This document shows, piece by piece, positions 8,863-17,833 of a stretch of DNA of 64,000 bases (position 1 is its first letter; each line of letters opens with the position of its first letter). Origin of the DNA: Bacteroidota bacterium (GTDB lineage: Bacteria > Bacteroidota > Bacteroidia > Chitinophagales > Chitinophagaceae). The translations under genes and the position numbers were made by a program. The DNA lies in assembly GCA_018268015.1 (NCBI GenBank), contig JAFDXJ010000027.1:1-64000 (forward strand), in the 5' to 3' direction. The notes beneath the pieces are model-generated. The model saw nothing but the letters and a program-made list of their open reading frames with translations, had not been told where the DNA came from and ran no database searches.

Positions 8863-8890
8863 AGCATCCGTCATAAGGATGCTTTTTTTT
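8863..8890 (+). terminator. Rho-independent terminator after the barrel-protein gene
   Basis: Perfect 7-base stem AGCATCC / GGATGCT, 7-base loop, then seven Ts. It begins 22 bases after the stop codon of the outer-membrane protein gene. Confidence 0.88.
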
Positions 8891-9023
8891 GCCATTCATG
8901 CCATTTTGATAAAAAAATCCAGCTTTTTTGCTTTGGCATTTTAATTGACCTGATATACCACTTTTCTTATTTGAAGAGAATTTTATTGGGCTTATGCCAA
9001 TTTGACGTTACAAAGTAAATTTT

Positions 9024-11423
9024 ATGCAGGATCAATATTTTTTGAAAATGGAAGATGAAGCGGATTTCTTAAATATCATTCCCCTTAATGAAAATGAGGA
9101 AGATCAGGATGCGAACTTGATCATTCCGGATACGATTCCTTTATTACCCTTGCGAAATACCGTTTTATTTCCGGGTGTGGTATTACCTATTACAGTAGGC
9201 CGGGACAAAAGTATCAAAGCGGTCAATGATGCCTATAAAAATCATAAGATGGTAGGCGTACTTTCTCAGAAAGATATCAACATCGAAGAGCCCGGATATC
9301 AGGATCTCTGTGATGTAGGTACTGTGGCAAAGATTGTAAAACTCATAAAAATGCCGGATGGTGGCACGACCATTATCATACAAGGTAAAAAAAGATTTCG
9401 CCTCGATAGCATCGTGGAAGAAGAACCTTTTTTCAAAGCGAAGGTGAGTATTTTGAAAGATGAAACTACACCAGGTGAAGAAGATATAGAACCCTATATC
9501 AGCAGTATCAAAGAAATTGCCGGTCAGATTATACAGCTATCTCCGCAAATGCCGACAGAGGCTTCCATTATTTTGAAAAATATTGAAAGCCATTCATTCC
9601 TTATCAATTTTGTCAGTAGTAACTTGAATTGCGGAATTGCCGAAAAACAAGATTTATTGGAGACGGATAACCTGAAATTACGCGCTGAGAAATTAGTTAC
9701 CTTATTACATAAAGAATTACAGTTTGTAGAATTAAAAAATAAAGTCACTTCTAAGACACGCACGGAGATTGACAAACAACAGCGGGATTATTTTTTGCAG
9801 CAGCAATTAAAAAGTATAAAAGATGAATTAGGCGGAGATCCCAATGATCGGGAACTGGCTGAGATGAAAAAAAGAGCAGAAGAAAAAAAATGGCCTGAAG
9901 CTGCAAAGTCTTCTTTTAAATCGGGTATTGAAAAATTAGAGCGTATGCATTCCAGCACGCCTGATTATTCTCTTGTGTATAATCATTTAGACTTGATGTT
10001 GGATTTGCCGTGGGAAGAATGTAGCATTGATAATTATGATTTAAAAAGAGCAGCTACCATCCTTGATGAGGATCATTATGGCATGAAGAAAATAAAAGAG
10101 CGCATCCTGGAATATCTTGCTGTATTAAAATTAAAAGGGGATATGAAGAGCCCCATCCTGTGTTTTGTAGGTGCACCGGGAATAGGAAAAACCTCTCTGG
10201 GAAAAAGTATTGCACATGCCTTGGGCAGAAAATATGCACGGCTGAGTCTGGGTGGTTTGCATGATGAAAGTGAAATTCGCGGCCATCGCAAAACTTATAT
10301 TGGTGCAATGCCGGGAAGGATCTTGCAAAATATACGCAAAGTAAAAACCTCAAACCCGGTCATCATTCTTGACGAGATAGATAAAGTGGGCAATGATTTC
10401 CGCGGCGATCCTTCATCTGCTTTATTGGAAGTATTGGACCCGGAGCAGAATAATAGTTTTTATGATAATTATTTGGAGATGGAATATGACCTGAGTAAGG
10501 TTTTATTTATTGCTACGGCCAATAATTTACAAAATATACAACCAGCTTTAAGAGATAGGCTGGAAATTATTGATCTCAGTGGTTATGCTGTGGAAGAAAA
10601 GATACAAATAGCCAAAAGACATCTTATACCCCGACAAAAAGAAGCGCATGGTCTAAGCCATACGTCTGTAAAAATAGGAGATAAGATACTCCAAAAAATT
10701 ATTGAAAATTATACTCGCGAAAGTGGGGTGAGAGAGTTGGATCGCAGGCTGGCAGCGATTATGCGAAACCAGGCAAAAGAATTGGCCATGGGAAAAAAAT
10801 TAGGCGGCCATCTTACCCTGGCAGGTGTGGAAAAAATTTTAGGAAAGCCTCGTTATTCCAATGAAATTTATAAAACAGCCCATCTGCCGGGTGTTGCTGT
10901 AGGCCTCGCATGGACTTATGTGGGAGGGGATATATTATTTATAGAAACCGCATTGAGTGAAGGTAAAGGAGAGTTAAAACTCACTGGTAACTTAGGCAAT
11001 GTGATGAAAGAAAGCGCCACAACGGCTTATACCTATTTGCAGGTAAATGCCAGGAAATATCATATTGACTCCTCAGTTTTCAGCAAAAAAAATGTACATG
11101 TACATGTGCCGGAAGGTGCAACGCCAAAAGATGGACCCAGTGCAGGTATTACGATGTTCACTTCGCTGGCCAGCGCTTTTACAGGGAGGCAGGTAAAACC
11201 CTATATTGCCATGACGGGTGAAATTACTTTACGCGGACAGGTATTGCCCGTAGGAGGACTTAAAGAAAAAGTATTGGCTGCAAAACGTGCCGGGTTAAAA
11301 AAAATTATCCTGAGTGCTTTAAATGAAAAAGATATTTTAGAGATAAATCCTGATTTTATACAGGGTTTGGAATTCCATTATGTAAAGACCATGCAACAGG
11401 TATTAGACTTAGCTTTGGATTAG
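9024..11423 (+). CDS. lon: ATP-dependent protease Lon
   Basis: 799 residues, normal for LonA. An N-terminal substrate-recognition domain (about 38-235, IPLLPLRNTVLFPG) leads through a helical region with FLQQQLKSIKDELG to the AAA+ module with Walker A GAPGIGKTS near 382-390 and Walker B VIILDEIDK. The protease domain has the Ser-Lys dyad S706 (DGPSAG) and K749 (GGLKEK), 43 apart as in E. coli (S679/K722). It degrades damaged and regulatory proteins in the cytoplasm. No heat-shock operator could be recognised upstream. Confidence 0.98.
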   Translation: MQDQYFLKMEDEADFLNIIPLNENEEDQDANLIIPDTIPLLPLRNTVLFPGVVLPITVGRDKSIKAVNDAYKNHKMVGVLSQKDINIEEPGYQDLCDVGTVAKIVKLIKMPDGGTTIIIQGKKRFRLDSIVEEEPFFKAKVSILKDETTPGEEDIEPYISSIKEIAGQIIQLSPQMPTEASIILKNIESHSFLINFVSSNLNCGIAEKQDLLETDNLKLRAEKLVTLLHKELQFVELKNKVTSKTRTEIDKQQRDYFLQQQLKSIKDELGGDPNDRELAEMKKRAEEKKWPEAAKSSFKSGIEKLERMHSSTPDYSLVYNHLDLMLDLPWEECSIDNYDLKRAATILDEDHYGMKKIKERILEYLAVLKLKGDMKSPILCFVGAPGIGKTSLGKSIAHALGRKYARLSLGGLHDESEIRGHRKTYIGAMPGRILQNIRKVKTSNPVIILDEIDKVGNDFRGDPSSALLEVLDPEQNNSFYDNYLEMEYDLSKVLFIATANNLQNIQPALRDRLEIIDLSGYAVEEKIQIAKRHLIPRQKEAHGLSHTSVKIGDKILQKIIENYTRESGVRELDRRLAAIMRNQAKELAMGKKLGGHLTLAGVEKILGKPRYSNEIYKTAHLPGVAVGLAWTYVGGDILFIETALSEGKGELKLTGNLGNVMKESATTAYTYLQVNARKYHIDSSVFSKKNVHVHVPEGATPKDGPSAGITMFTSLASAFTGRQVKPYIAMTGEITLRGQVLPVGGLKEKVLAAKRAGLKKIILSALNEKDILEINPDFIQGLEFHYVKTMQQVLDLALD

Positions 11424-11583
11424 ATAGAATCTTTCATTTGTGTGCATAGCCTCATGAATTATCTTTACTTCAGGTGATTCACGTTCGAATTATTTTAAGT
11501 TAATAATTCCTGTACTTAAAAGTCCCTGATGGATCAAATCATGTATTTTTGATTTTTTAAAATGGGCTGCTTCGCATGAATGC

Positions 11584-12675
11584 ATGAAGACAATTGATCG
11601 TTACATACTAAAAAAATATTTCACCACTTTTTTCTTTGCTATTTTTCTATTTACAGTGATTGCTGTGGCGGTAGATATCAGTGAAAAGACCGATGATTTT
11701 GTAAAATCTGGACTTGGAGCCATGCAGATTATTCAGCAATATTATATTGCTTTTGTGCCCTATATCATTGCGCTTTTGTTTCCTTTATTTGTATTTATAT
11801 CTGTCATATTTTTTACTTCCAAAATGGCGGGGAATAGTGAAGTGATTGCGATTATAGCCGGCGGGTCCAGTTATAACCGATTTCTCAGGCCCTATCTTAT
11901 CGGGGGACTTTCATTGGGATTGCTGCTTTTATTGATGGTTAATTTTGTGATACCCAAAGCCAATGCCATTCGCACCACATTTGAATCAATTTATGTAAAT
12001 CCTAATTCCTCTTATGATCCGTTATTGCCAGAAAATCATAGTATTTATTTTCGGATTGATTCATTTACTTATGCGGGAATCCGCAATTATGACACAGCTA
12101 CAAAATCCGGTTCTATCTTCTTTATGAATCGCGTAAAAGGCGTACAACTTGTATATAGTCTCCGCGCAGAAAATATAAGTTGGGATACGGCCCAACAAAA
12201 ATGGGTTTTGAAAAATGTATTTGAAAGAACGATCAATGGTTTGAAAGAAACCGTTCATGTGGATAGGAATAAAACAATGAATTTCAATTTTCAGCCATTT
12301 GATCTCAGCCGGGATGATTATGCAAAGGATAAGCTGGCGACACCTGCATTGACAAATTTTATTCAACTGGAAGAATTGCGTGGCTCCGAAAATGTCAATG
12401 CATTAAAAATAGAACGTTACCGCAGGCTGGCCACGCCTCTTGCCGTAGTGATACTAACATTAATCGGCGCTCTTATCGCGAGTAAAAGAGTACGTGGTGG
12501 CAGTGGCGCACATCTTGCATTAGGTTTCGTTATTGCGGCTATCTTCATTTTGATGGACCGGTTCTCTACTATATTTTCTACAAAGGGCAATCTGCCTCCA
12601 GAAATAGCCGCCTGGATACCCGACCTGGTATTTCTTGTTGTTACTTATTTCTTATACAAAAAAGCCGCTAAATAA
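11584..12675 (+). CDS. LptF/LptG family lipopolysaccharide-export permease
   Basis: 363 residues of the YjgP/YjgQ family. Three membrane helices at the N-terminus (12-35, 50-78, 98-118), a periplasmic jellyroll-like region (about 130-280), then three more helices (285-355). The opening MKTIDRYILKKYF and the conserved KMAGNSEVIAIIAGGSSYNRFLRP coupling region are clear. With LptB it would form the inner-membrane complex extracting lipopolysaccharide. Only one permease gene is present, and the other lpt genes are not in the window, so F versus G cannot be decided. Confidence 0.92.
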   Translation: MKTIDRYILKKYFTTFFFAIFLFTVIAVAVDISEKTDDFVKSGLGAMQIIQQYYIAFVPYIIALLFPLFVFISVIFFTSKMAGNSEVIAIIAGGSSYNRFLRPYLIGGLSLGLLLLLMVNFVIPKANAIRTTFESIYVNPNSSYDPLLPENHSIYFRIDSFTYAGIRNYDTATKSGSIFFMNRVKGVQLVYSLRAENISWDTAQQKWVLKNVFERTINGLKETVHVDRNKTMNFNFQPFDLSRDDYAKDKLATPALTNFIQLEELRGSENVNALKIERYRRLATPLAVVILTLIGALIASKRVRGGSGAHLALGFVIAAIFILMDRFSTIFSTKGNLPPEIAAWIPDLVFLVVTYFLYKKAAK

Positions 12676-12762
12676 AAATTTTTTCACGTTTCTATGAATT
12701 AGAAAAAATCTAAAACCGTGACAATCTTTTTATCTGCCTGTTTAGAAAATTTCCATATTATT

Positions 12763-12795
12763 TTTGATTAGCTTTTTTTTTGCAATCTACTTTTT
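12763..12795 (+). promoter_or_regulatory. Candidate promoter of citrate synthase
   Basis: TTTG (12763-12766), 21 bases, then TACTTTTT (12788-12795), one mismatch from TAnnTTTG. The transcript would start near 12799, leaving a leader of about 83 bases before the ATG at 12882. Confidence 0.45.
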
Positions 12796-12881
12796 TTACC
12801 TTTACGCCCATTACATACCGGGTTTATGGAAAAGGGTTATTTCCCCGGACTCTGCCAGAAAACTCATAAAACACTTAGTAC

Positions 12882-14207
12882 ATGGGCATATTAAAAGATC
12901 GCTTTGAAGCAAAAGCAGCCATAGAAATCAAAGAAATAAAGAAAATTCTCGCCGAACATGGTGACGATAAAATCGGGGAAGTGAAATTGTCCCAGATTTA
13001 TCAAGGTATGCGCGGAATGACCGGATTGGTAACGGAGACAAGCCTCCTTGATGCACAAAAAGGCATCCGCTTTCGGGGATATACTATCCCGGAACTAAGA
13101 GAGAAGTTGCCTAAATCCCCCAAAGGATCTGAACCGCTTCCTGAAGGATTATTTTACCTGATGTTGATCGGTGAACTACCTGCTGCTGAAGATTCTGCTT
13201 ATATCACCTCTATTTTTCAAAGGCGTAGTCATGTACCCAGCCATGTGTTTGAAACGATTGATGCATTGCCTATCACTGCTCATCCAATGACGATGTTTGT
13301 CACCGGTGTAATGGCTTTGCAAACAGAAAGTTACTTTACAAAGGCTTATGCTGAAGGTCTGAGTAAAAAAGATTATTGGGATCCTACTTTTGATGATGTC
13401 ATTATTTTGATTGCAAGGCTTCCAAGGATTGCGGCGTATATCTATAGAAGGAAATATAAAAATAATGAACATATACAGCCAAATGGGTTACTCGATTGGG
13501 CAGGGAACCTTGCTCACATGATGGGTTTTAACGAGCATGGTTTCCGGGAGCTCATGCGTTTATATATGACGATACATGCAGATCATGAAGGTGGTAATGT
13601 TTCAGCACATACGACCCATTTAGTGGGGTCCGCTTTAAGTGATCCTTATTTGAGCTATGCTGCCGGAATGAATGGTTTGGCAGGCCCTTTACATGGACTG
13701 GCAAACCAGGAAGTCATAAAATGGGTTTTTGAAATGCAAAAAGAATTGGGCACAGATGAACCCACCAAAGAACAAATTGGAGAATATGTAAGAAAAACAA
13801 TGGAATCGGGAAAAGTGGTTCCGGGCTATGGTCATGCCGTTTTACGTGAAACGGACCCGCGATTTATTGCTCAAATGGAGTTTGGCAAAAAACACATGCC
13901 TGATGATAAATTAGTCAATACGATCTGGCGCATTTATGAAACGGTGCCACCCATTTTGAAAACCATTGGTAAAATTAAAAACCCCTGGCCAAATGTGGAT
14001 GCGCATAGTGGCGCTTTATTAGTGCATTATGGACTGGTGGAATATGAATTTTATACCGTTTTATTTGCCATCAGCCGATCACTGGGTGTCATGGCCAGTC
14101 TCCTTTGGGATCGCATCCTGGGCCTGCCATTAGAAAGACCCAAAAGTGTGACAACCGCCGCTGTTAAACGCTGGATTGCTGGTACTGATAAAATTTGGGG
14201 TGATTAA
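12882..14207 (+). CDS. gltA: Citrate synthase
   Basis: 441 residues. It condenses acetyl-CoA with oxaloacetate at the entry of the citric acid cycle. The catalytic triad is visible: H271 in GPLHGLAN, H318 in GYGHAVLRETDPR and D373 in NVDAHSG. Length and motifs (RGMTGLVTETSLLD, the GYGHAVLR segment) fit the eukaryotic-like dimeric type used by many Bacteroidota rather than the hexameric NADH-inhibited GltA of enterobacteria; this subtype is from memory of the family. The gene stands alone between the lpt-type permease and carA. Confidence 0.95.
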   Translation: MGILKDRFEAKAAIEIKEIKKILAEHGDDKIGEVKLSQIYQGMRGMTGLVTETSLLDAQKGIRFRGYTIPELREKLPKSPKGSEPLPEGLFYLMLIGELPAAEDSAYITSIFQRRSHVPSHVFETIDALPITAHPMTMFVTGVMALQTESYFTKAYAEGLSKKDYWDPTFDDVIILIARLPRIAAYIYRRKYKNNEHIQPNGLLDWAGNLAHMMGFNEHGFRELMRLYMTIHADHEGGNVSAHTTHLVGSALSDPYLSYAAGMNGLAGPLHGLANQEVIKWVFEMQKELGTDEPTKEQIGEYVRKTMESGKVVPGYGHAVLRETDPRFIAQMEFGKKHMPDDKLVNTIWRIYETVPPILKTIGKIKNPWPNVDAHSGALLVHYGLVEYEFYTVLFAISRSLGVMASLLWDRILGLPLERPKSVTTAAVKRWIAGTDKIWGD

Positions 14208-14572
14208 ATATTTCATTAGTTGACCATTCATGAAGGATTTTTTAAGCATGTCATGCGTCGTTGATAACCATGGATGCTTTATACTGTTTGCTTTACTTCA
14301 AGTGATCAACAAATAATTTCTCTTTTTTTTATATTAAAGCCTGCATCATTTTCAATCGGAGAAGCTAGAACTTTTCATTGAGCAACTGAATTAACAGTGT
14401 GATGACGATTTCATAAAATGTTTGGAGACTGTATCTACACAAAGCATTTATTCATTTTGGTTATTCTTTCGGCAATTAAAAACTGCATTCTGCATGTACT
14501 TCACCTATTTTCACAGTATGTGAAAAAATTTACTTCGTTATTTGTGTAAATTGTATTTTTTTTGCATTTCAA
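14208..14572 (+). other. 365-base intergenic region before carA
   Basis: No gene, tRNA or known riboswitch was recognised. It holds an 11-base palindrome GCATGTCATGC (14246-14256), a perfect 19-base dyad at 14508-14526 (listed separately), and an AT-rich stretch just before the carA ATG that could serve as its promoter (TTTA, 21 bases, TATTTTTT). There is no clear terminator for citrate synthase. Confidence 0.6.
14508..14526. promoter_or_regulatory. Perfect 19-base dyad upstream of carA
   Basis: TTTTCACA-GTA-TGTGAAAA: two perfect 8-base arms around a 3-base centre, 47 bases before the carA ATG and just upstream of its likely -33 region. A 3-base centre is too tight for a good hairpin and no T-run follows, so a binding site for a dimeric regulator is more likely than a terminator. 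The regulator is unknown. Confidence 0.5.
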
Positions 14573-15703
14573 ATGAATCATACAGGCAACTCTACAAATG
14601 GCCATCCTGCCATTTTATTATTACAAGACGGTCATATTTTTCATGGACGATCTTTTGGGAAAATAGGTACTGCTACCGGGGAAATATGTTTTAATACGGG
14701 TATGACGGGTTATCAGGAGGTATTTACCGACCCCAGTTATTTCGGACAGGTGCTTATCATGAATAATGTACACACGGGTAATTACGGTGTCAGTAAAAAT
14801 GATATTGAAAGCAATGGAGTAAAAATCAATGCCCTCATAGGCCGAAACCTGGAAAATAAATTCTCCCGATACCAGGCAGATGACTCACTCGAAGATTATT
14901 TGATTGAAAACAATATCGTCGCAATTGAAGGAGTGGATACCCGTTTACTGGTGACCCATATCAGGGAGAAAGGAGCTATGAATTGTATTGTTTCTTCTGA
15001 GTATACCGGTATTGAAAAGTTGAAAGAAATATTAAATACCGTACCGGATATGGCCGGGCTTTCACTGGCTGATGAAGTGAGTACTAAAGAGGTCTATGCA
15101 CTTGGCTCTGAAAATGCTGAATTGAAAGTGGCCGTACTGGATTATGGGATTAAGAAAAATATATTGGATTGCCTGGTTCAGCGGGGTGTATATGTGCGTG
15201 TATTTCCTTCATATACAAGTTTTGAAGAGATTAAAAAATTTGAGCCGGATGGCTATTTTATCTCGAATGGTCCCGGAGATCCGGCAGCAATGCATGGTGC
15301 AGTTAAATTAATTAAAGAAATACTGAATGAGGGTAAACCCTTTTTTGGAATATGTCTTGGCCATCAACTCCTTGCCCTGGCCAATGATATCCCTACTTAC
15401 AAAATGCATCATGGTCATCGGGGCCTGAATCATCCCGTAAAAAATATTGAAAAAGGAATTTGCGAAATCACTACTCAGAACCATGGGTTTGGCGTGGATG
15501 CAGATGCTGTGCGGAAAAATGAAAATATCATCATCACGCATATCAATCTCAATGATCAAAGCATTGAAGGGATCCGAATGAAAAATAAACCTGCATTTAG
15601 TGTGCAGTATCACCCCGAGAGTACCCCCGGCCCTTTTGATTCAAGGTATTTATTTGATGAGTTTGTAGAAATGATTGTAGCGTATAAAAAAGAAAAAAAA
15701 TAA
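14573..15703 (+). CDS. carA: Carbamoyl-phosphate synthase small (glutaminase) subunit
   Basis: 376 residues. The N-terminal CPSase small-chain domain (about 12-145, GEICFNTGMTGYQEV) precedes a class I glutamine amidotransferase with nucleophile C261 (FFGICLGHQ), H347 and E349 (QYHPEST). It supplies ammonia to CarB for carbamoyl phosphate, the first precursor of pyrimidines and arginine. carB is not adjacent; the next gene, rsmI, is convergent. A perfect dyad lies upstream. Confidence 0.97.
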   Translation: MNHTGNSTNGHPAILLLQDGHIFHGRSFGKIGTATGEICFNTGMTGYQEVFTDPSYFGQVLIMNNVHTGNYGVSKNDIESNGVKINALIGRNLENKFSRYQADDSLEDYLIENNIVAIEGVDTRLLVTHIREKGAMNCIVSSEYTGIEKLKEILNTVPDMAGLSLADEVSTKEVYALGSENAELKVAVLDYGIKKNILDCLVQRGVYVRVFPSYTSFEEIKKFEPDGYFISNGPGDPAAMHGAVKLIKEILNEGKPFFGICLGHQLLALANDIPTYKMHHGHRGLNHPVKNIEKGICEITTQNHGFGVDADAVRKNENIIITHINLNDQSIEGIRMKNKPAFSVQYHPESTPGPFDSRYLFDEFVEMIVAYKKEKK

Positions 15704-15779
15704 TCTCTCTTTTTCCTGAAATTTTATTTTGTTGATCGTGTTTTTGTGGGTAATGATTTCTATTACCAAATAGATTTCA

Positions 15780-16451
15780 TTATCCATATTCAGATCCTGC
15801 CACTACGATTACAATCTCTCCTTTAATTTTTTTCTCCTTAAAATATTCCTGTACTTCTTGCAGTGTACCTTGTTTATTTTCTTCAAAAAATTTACTCAAT
15901 TCACGACTTATGCTGCAAGAGCGGTTTGCTCCAAAATACATTTCAAAATCTTTCAGTGTTTTTAAAAGCCTTAAAGGGCTTTCATAAAAAACCATGGTTC
16001 TTTTTTCAACAGCTAATTCTTTGAGTAAGGTTTGCCTGCCTTTTTTTACCGGCAAAAATCCTTCAAATACAAAACGATGAATGGGTAAACCACTATTGAC
16101 CAATGCAGGCACAAAAGCGGTTGCTCCGGGCAATGTTTCAACACGAATATTATGTTCGATGCAGGCGCGCACTAATAAAAATGCCGGATCGCTAATTCCC
16201 GGAGTACCCGCATCAGAGAGTAAAGCAATATTTTTCCCGGCTGATAATTGGTTTATAATACCCGTCAGCGATTTATGTTCATTGTGTTGATGAAAAGGGA
16301 GAAGGGGTTTGTCCACCTGGTAATGCTGCAGCAATTTTGATGATACACGGGTATCTTCACACAAAATCAAATCAGCACTTTTCAATAAATCAATAGCACG
16401 AAGCGTGATGTCTTTTAAATTACCAATGGGAGAAGGAATAATAAAGAGCAT
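15780..16451 (-). CDS. rsmI: 16S rRNA 2'-O-ribose C1402 methyltransferase
   Basis: 223 residues of the tetrapyrrole-methylase-fold RsmI family. Signatures are IPSPIGNLKDITLRAID at the start, LCEDTRVSSKLL, LLSDAGTPGISDPAFLLVRAC and PGATAFVPALVNSGLP. It methylates the ribose of C1402 in the decoding centre. It lacks the C-terminal extension of longer homologues, as is common in Bacteroidota. It is the last gene of a minus-strand run with pssA and purS; 27 bases separate it from purS. Confidence 0.95.
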   Translation of the reverse strand: MLFIIPSPIGNLKDITLRAIDLLKSADLILCEDTRVSSKLLQHYQVDKPLLPFHQHNEHKSLTGIINQLSAGKNIALLSDAGTPGISDPAFLLVRACIEHNIRVETLPGATAFVPALVNSGLPIHRFVFEGFLPVKKGRQTLLKELAVEKRTMVFYESPLRLLKTLKDFEMYFGANRSCSISRELSKFFEENKQGTLQEVQEYFKEKKIKGEIVIVVAGSEYG

Positions 16452-16478
16452 GATTTATTTTCAGCATACTTGATTGAA

Positions 16479-16727
16479 TCAATTCACAAGTTCTATTTCA
16501 TAATATTCCATTACCGGGTTAGCAAGTAATTTTTTACATGCATCATCCGCCAGCGCTTTTGCGGCATCTGACGATGCGGCTTCAATATTCAGGGTAATAT
16601 GTTTACCTACCCGTACTTCTTTAACCCCTTGTATTTGCAGGTTTTCCAATCCACTCATTACAGCTTTTCCTTGCGGATCCAATAAATCCTTCAAGGGCAT
16701 TACTTTGATTTGAACATGATATATCAT
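16479..16727 (-). CDS. purS: Phosphoribosylformylglycinamidine synthase subunit PurS
   Basis: 82 residues, the full length of PurS. The motif LLDPQGKAVMSGLENLQ and the beta-alpha pattern through VRVGKHITLNIEA are typical. PurS bridges the small PurL and the glutaminase PurQ in the fourth step of purine synthesis. Neither purL nor purQ is nearby. Its ATG overlaps the pssA stop as ATGA, so it is translated together with a phospholipid gene. Confidence 0.9.
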   Translation of the reverse strand: MIYHVQIKVMPLKDLLDPQGKAVMSGLENLQIQGVKEVRVGKHITLNIEAASSDAAKALADDACKKLLANPVMEYYEIELVN

Positions 16728-17524
16728 GAAATACTTTGTTTATAAAGCAAAGATATAATAAGGTAAGCTACAAAGGTCAGCGGCACAGCCAGCCAGCCAA
16801 AAAATATGGCCATGAGCACACCAAAAATTAAAAGGATAGCCAGGGGAATAAAGGTGCCCCTGGATTTCTTATTTATTTTTAAAGACAACATGGGTAGTTT
16901 ACTGATCATGAGATATGAGATAAAAATGATCAAAATATACCAAAACCAATAATTTGTTATGAAGGGAATGACCCATTCCGTGTTACTATTATACCAGAAA
17001 AGGAGAGGGAAAGATGCAATCAATATGCCGGCTGCAGGAATGGGTAAGCCTTTGAATCCAACATGCAATGTAGTATCCAAATTATACCTTGCCAGACGAA
17101 ATGCACCTGCACAGGGTAAGATAAAAGCCGGAATGAAAAATAAAAATGAAGTAGAGAGACCTCCATCTTTTTGTGCAAAGGACATTCGCAAAAATTCAAA
17201 CACAATCATTGCCGGGGCTACGCCAAAACTGACAACATCAGCGAGTGAATCCAATTGTTTTCCCATATCGGATGAGGCATGCATTAACCGTGCAATAAAA
17301 CCGTCGAGAAAATCAATGAGGGCAGCCATCCCAATGAATAAAGAGGCAATACAAATATTTTGAGGAATACTGAGATATTGAATGCCCGCCTCATTCACTT
17401 CCGGAGTTAAAAAATTCCCGGCATCCTGGTATAGCGGAACCAGGCCAGGCTGTACTGCATATACAATAGCGATACAGCCAAAAAATAAATTGAGTAAAGT
17501 AAAAATATTCGGAATTTGTTTCAT
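16724..17524 (-). CDS. pssA: CDP-diacylglycerol--serine O-phosphatidyltransferase
   Basis: 266 residues from the ATG at 17524 (MKQIPNIFTLLNL); a longer frame to 17560 adds 12 unlikely residues. It makes phosphatidylserine, the precursor of phosphatidylethanolamine, in the inner membrane. The CDP-alcohol phosphotransferase motif begins DFLDGFIARL and continues with GKQLDSLADVVSFG, giving the D-G-A-R-G-D-D set. About eight hydrophobic segments are present. purS follows with a four-base overlap. Confidence 0.93.
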   Translation of the reverse strand: MKQIPNIFTLLNLFFGCIAIVYAVQPGLVPLYQDAGNFLTPEVNEAGIQYLSIPQNICIASLFIGMAALIDFLDGFIARLMHASSDMGKQLDSLADVVSFGVAPAMIVFEFLRMSFAQKDGGLSTSFLFFIPAFILPCAGAFRLARYNLDTTLHVGFKGLPIPAAGILIASFPLLFWYNSNTEWVIPFITNYWFWYILIIFISYLMISKLPMLSLKINKKSRGTFIPLAILLIFGVLMAIFFGWLAVPLTFVAYLIISLLYKQSIS

Positions 17525-17833
17525 GCAAAAAGACAAAATTGATTGAAAGAACAGCTGCAATTTAGGGCAGTTATTTGAATATTGATATGGAATGTTAGAC
17601 TAATAAATCAGTGAACTGAATTTCTATTCAAGGATCATTTATATAAAAGCAAACATTGGTTTAGAACAAAGGTTGTGCTTAATGAAATATGGATAAGCAA
17701 TGAGAGCCGGTTAATACGTTGAACACTTAAAAATGATGTTGATGAAAAAAAAGCAGGACTACCTGCTTTTGTATATTTTAGTTTGTTATTTGCATTGAAG
17801 TTTCAATAAAAAATATGTAACCTCTTCAACAAA
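17525..17833. other. 309-base intergenic region between pssA and pepP
   Basis: The stretch serves as the upstream region of pssA and the downstream region of the aminopeptidase, both on the minus strand. It contains one clear terminator (17745-17770). No open frame of note, RNA gene or repeat was seen in the rest. Confidence 0.6.
17745..17770 (-). terminator. Rho-independent terminator of the Xaa-Pro aminopeptidase gene
   Basis: Read on the minus strand: stem GCAGG / CCTGC (extended by A:T pairs to nine) around a 4-base loop, followed by eight Ts. It lies 63 bases after the aminopeptidase stop codon. The flanking A and T runs make it potentially bidirectional. Confidence 0.85.

Noticed and set aside
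11487-11521. Two mutually exclusive hairpins after lon (GAATTATT/AATAATTC and TTTTAAGT/ACTTAAAA)
   Set aside because: All-AT stems with no T-run; likely to be chance in a low-GC gap.
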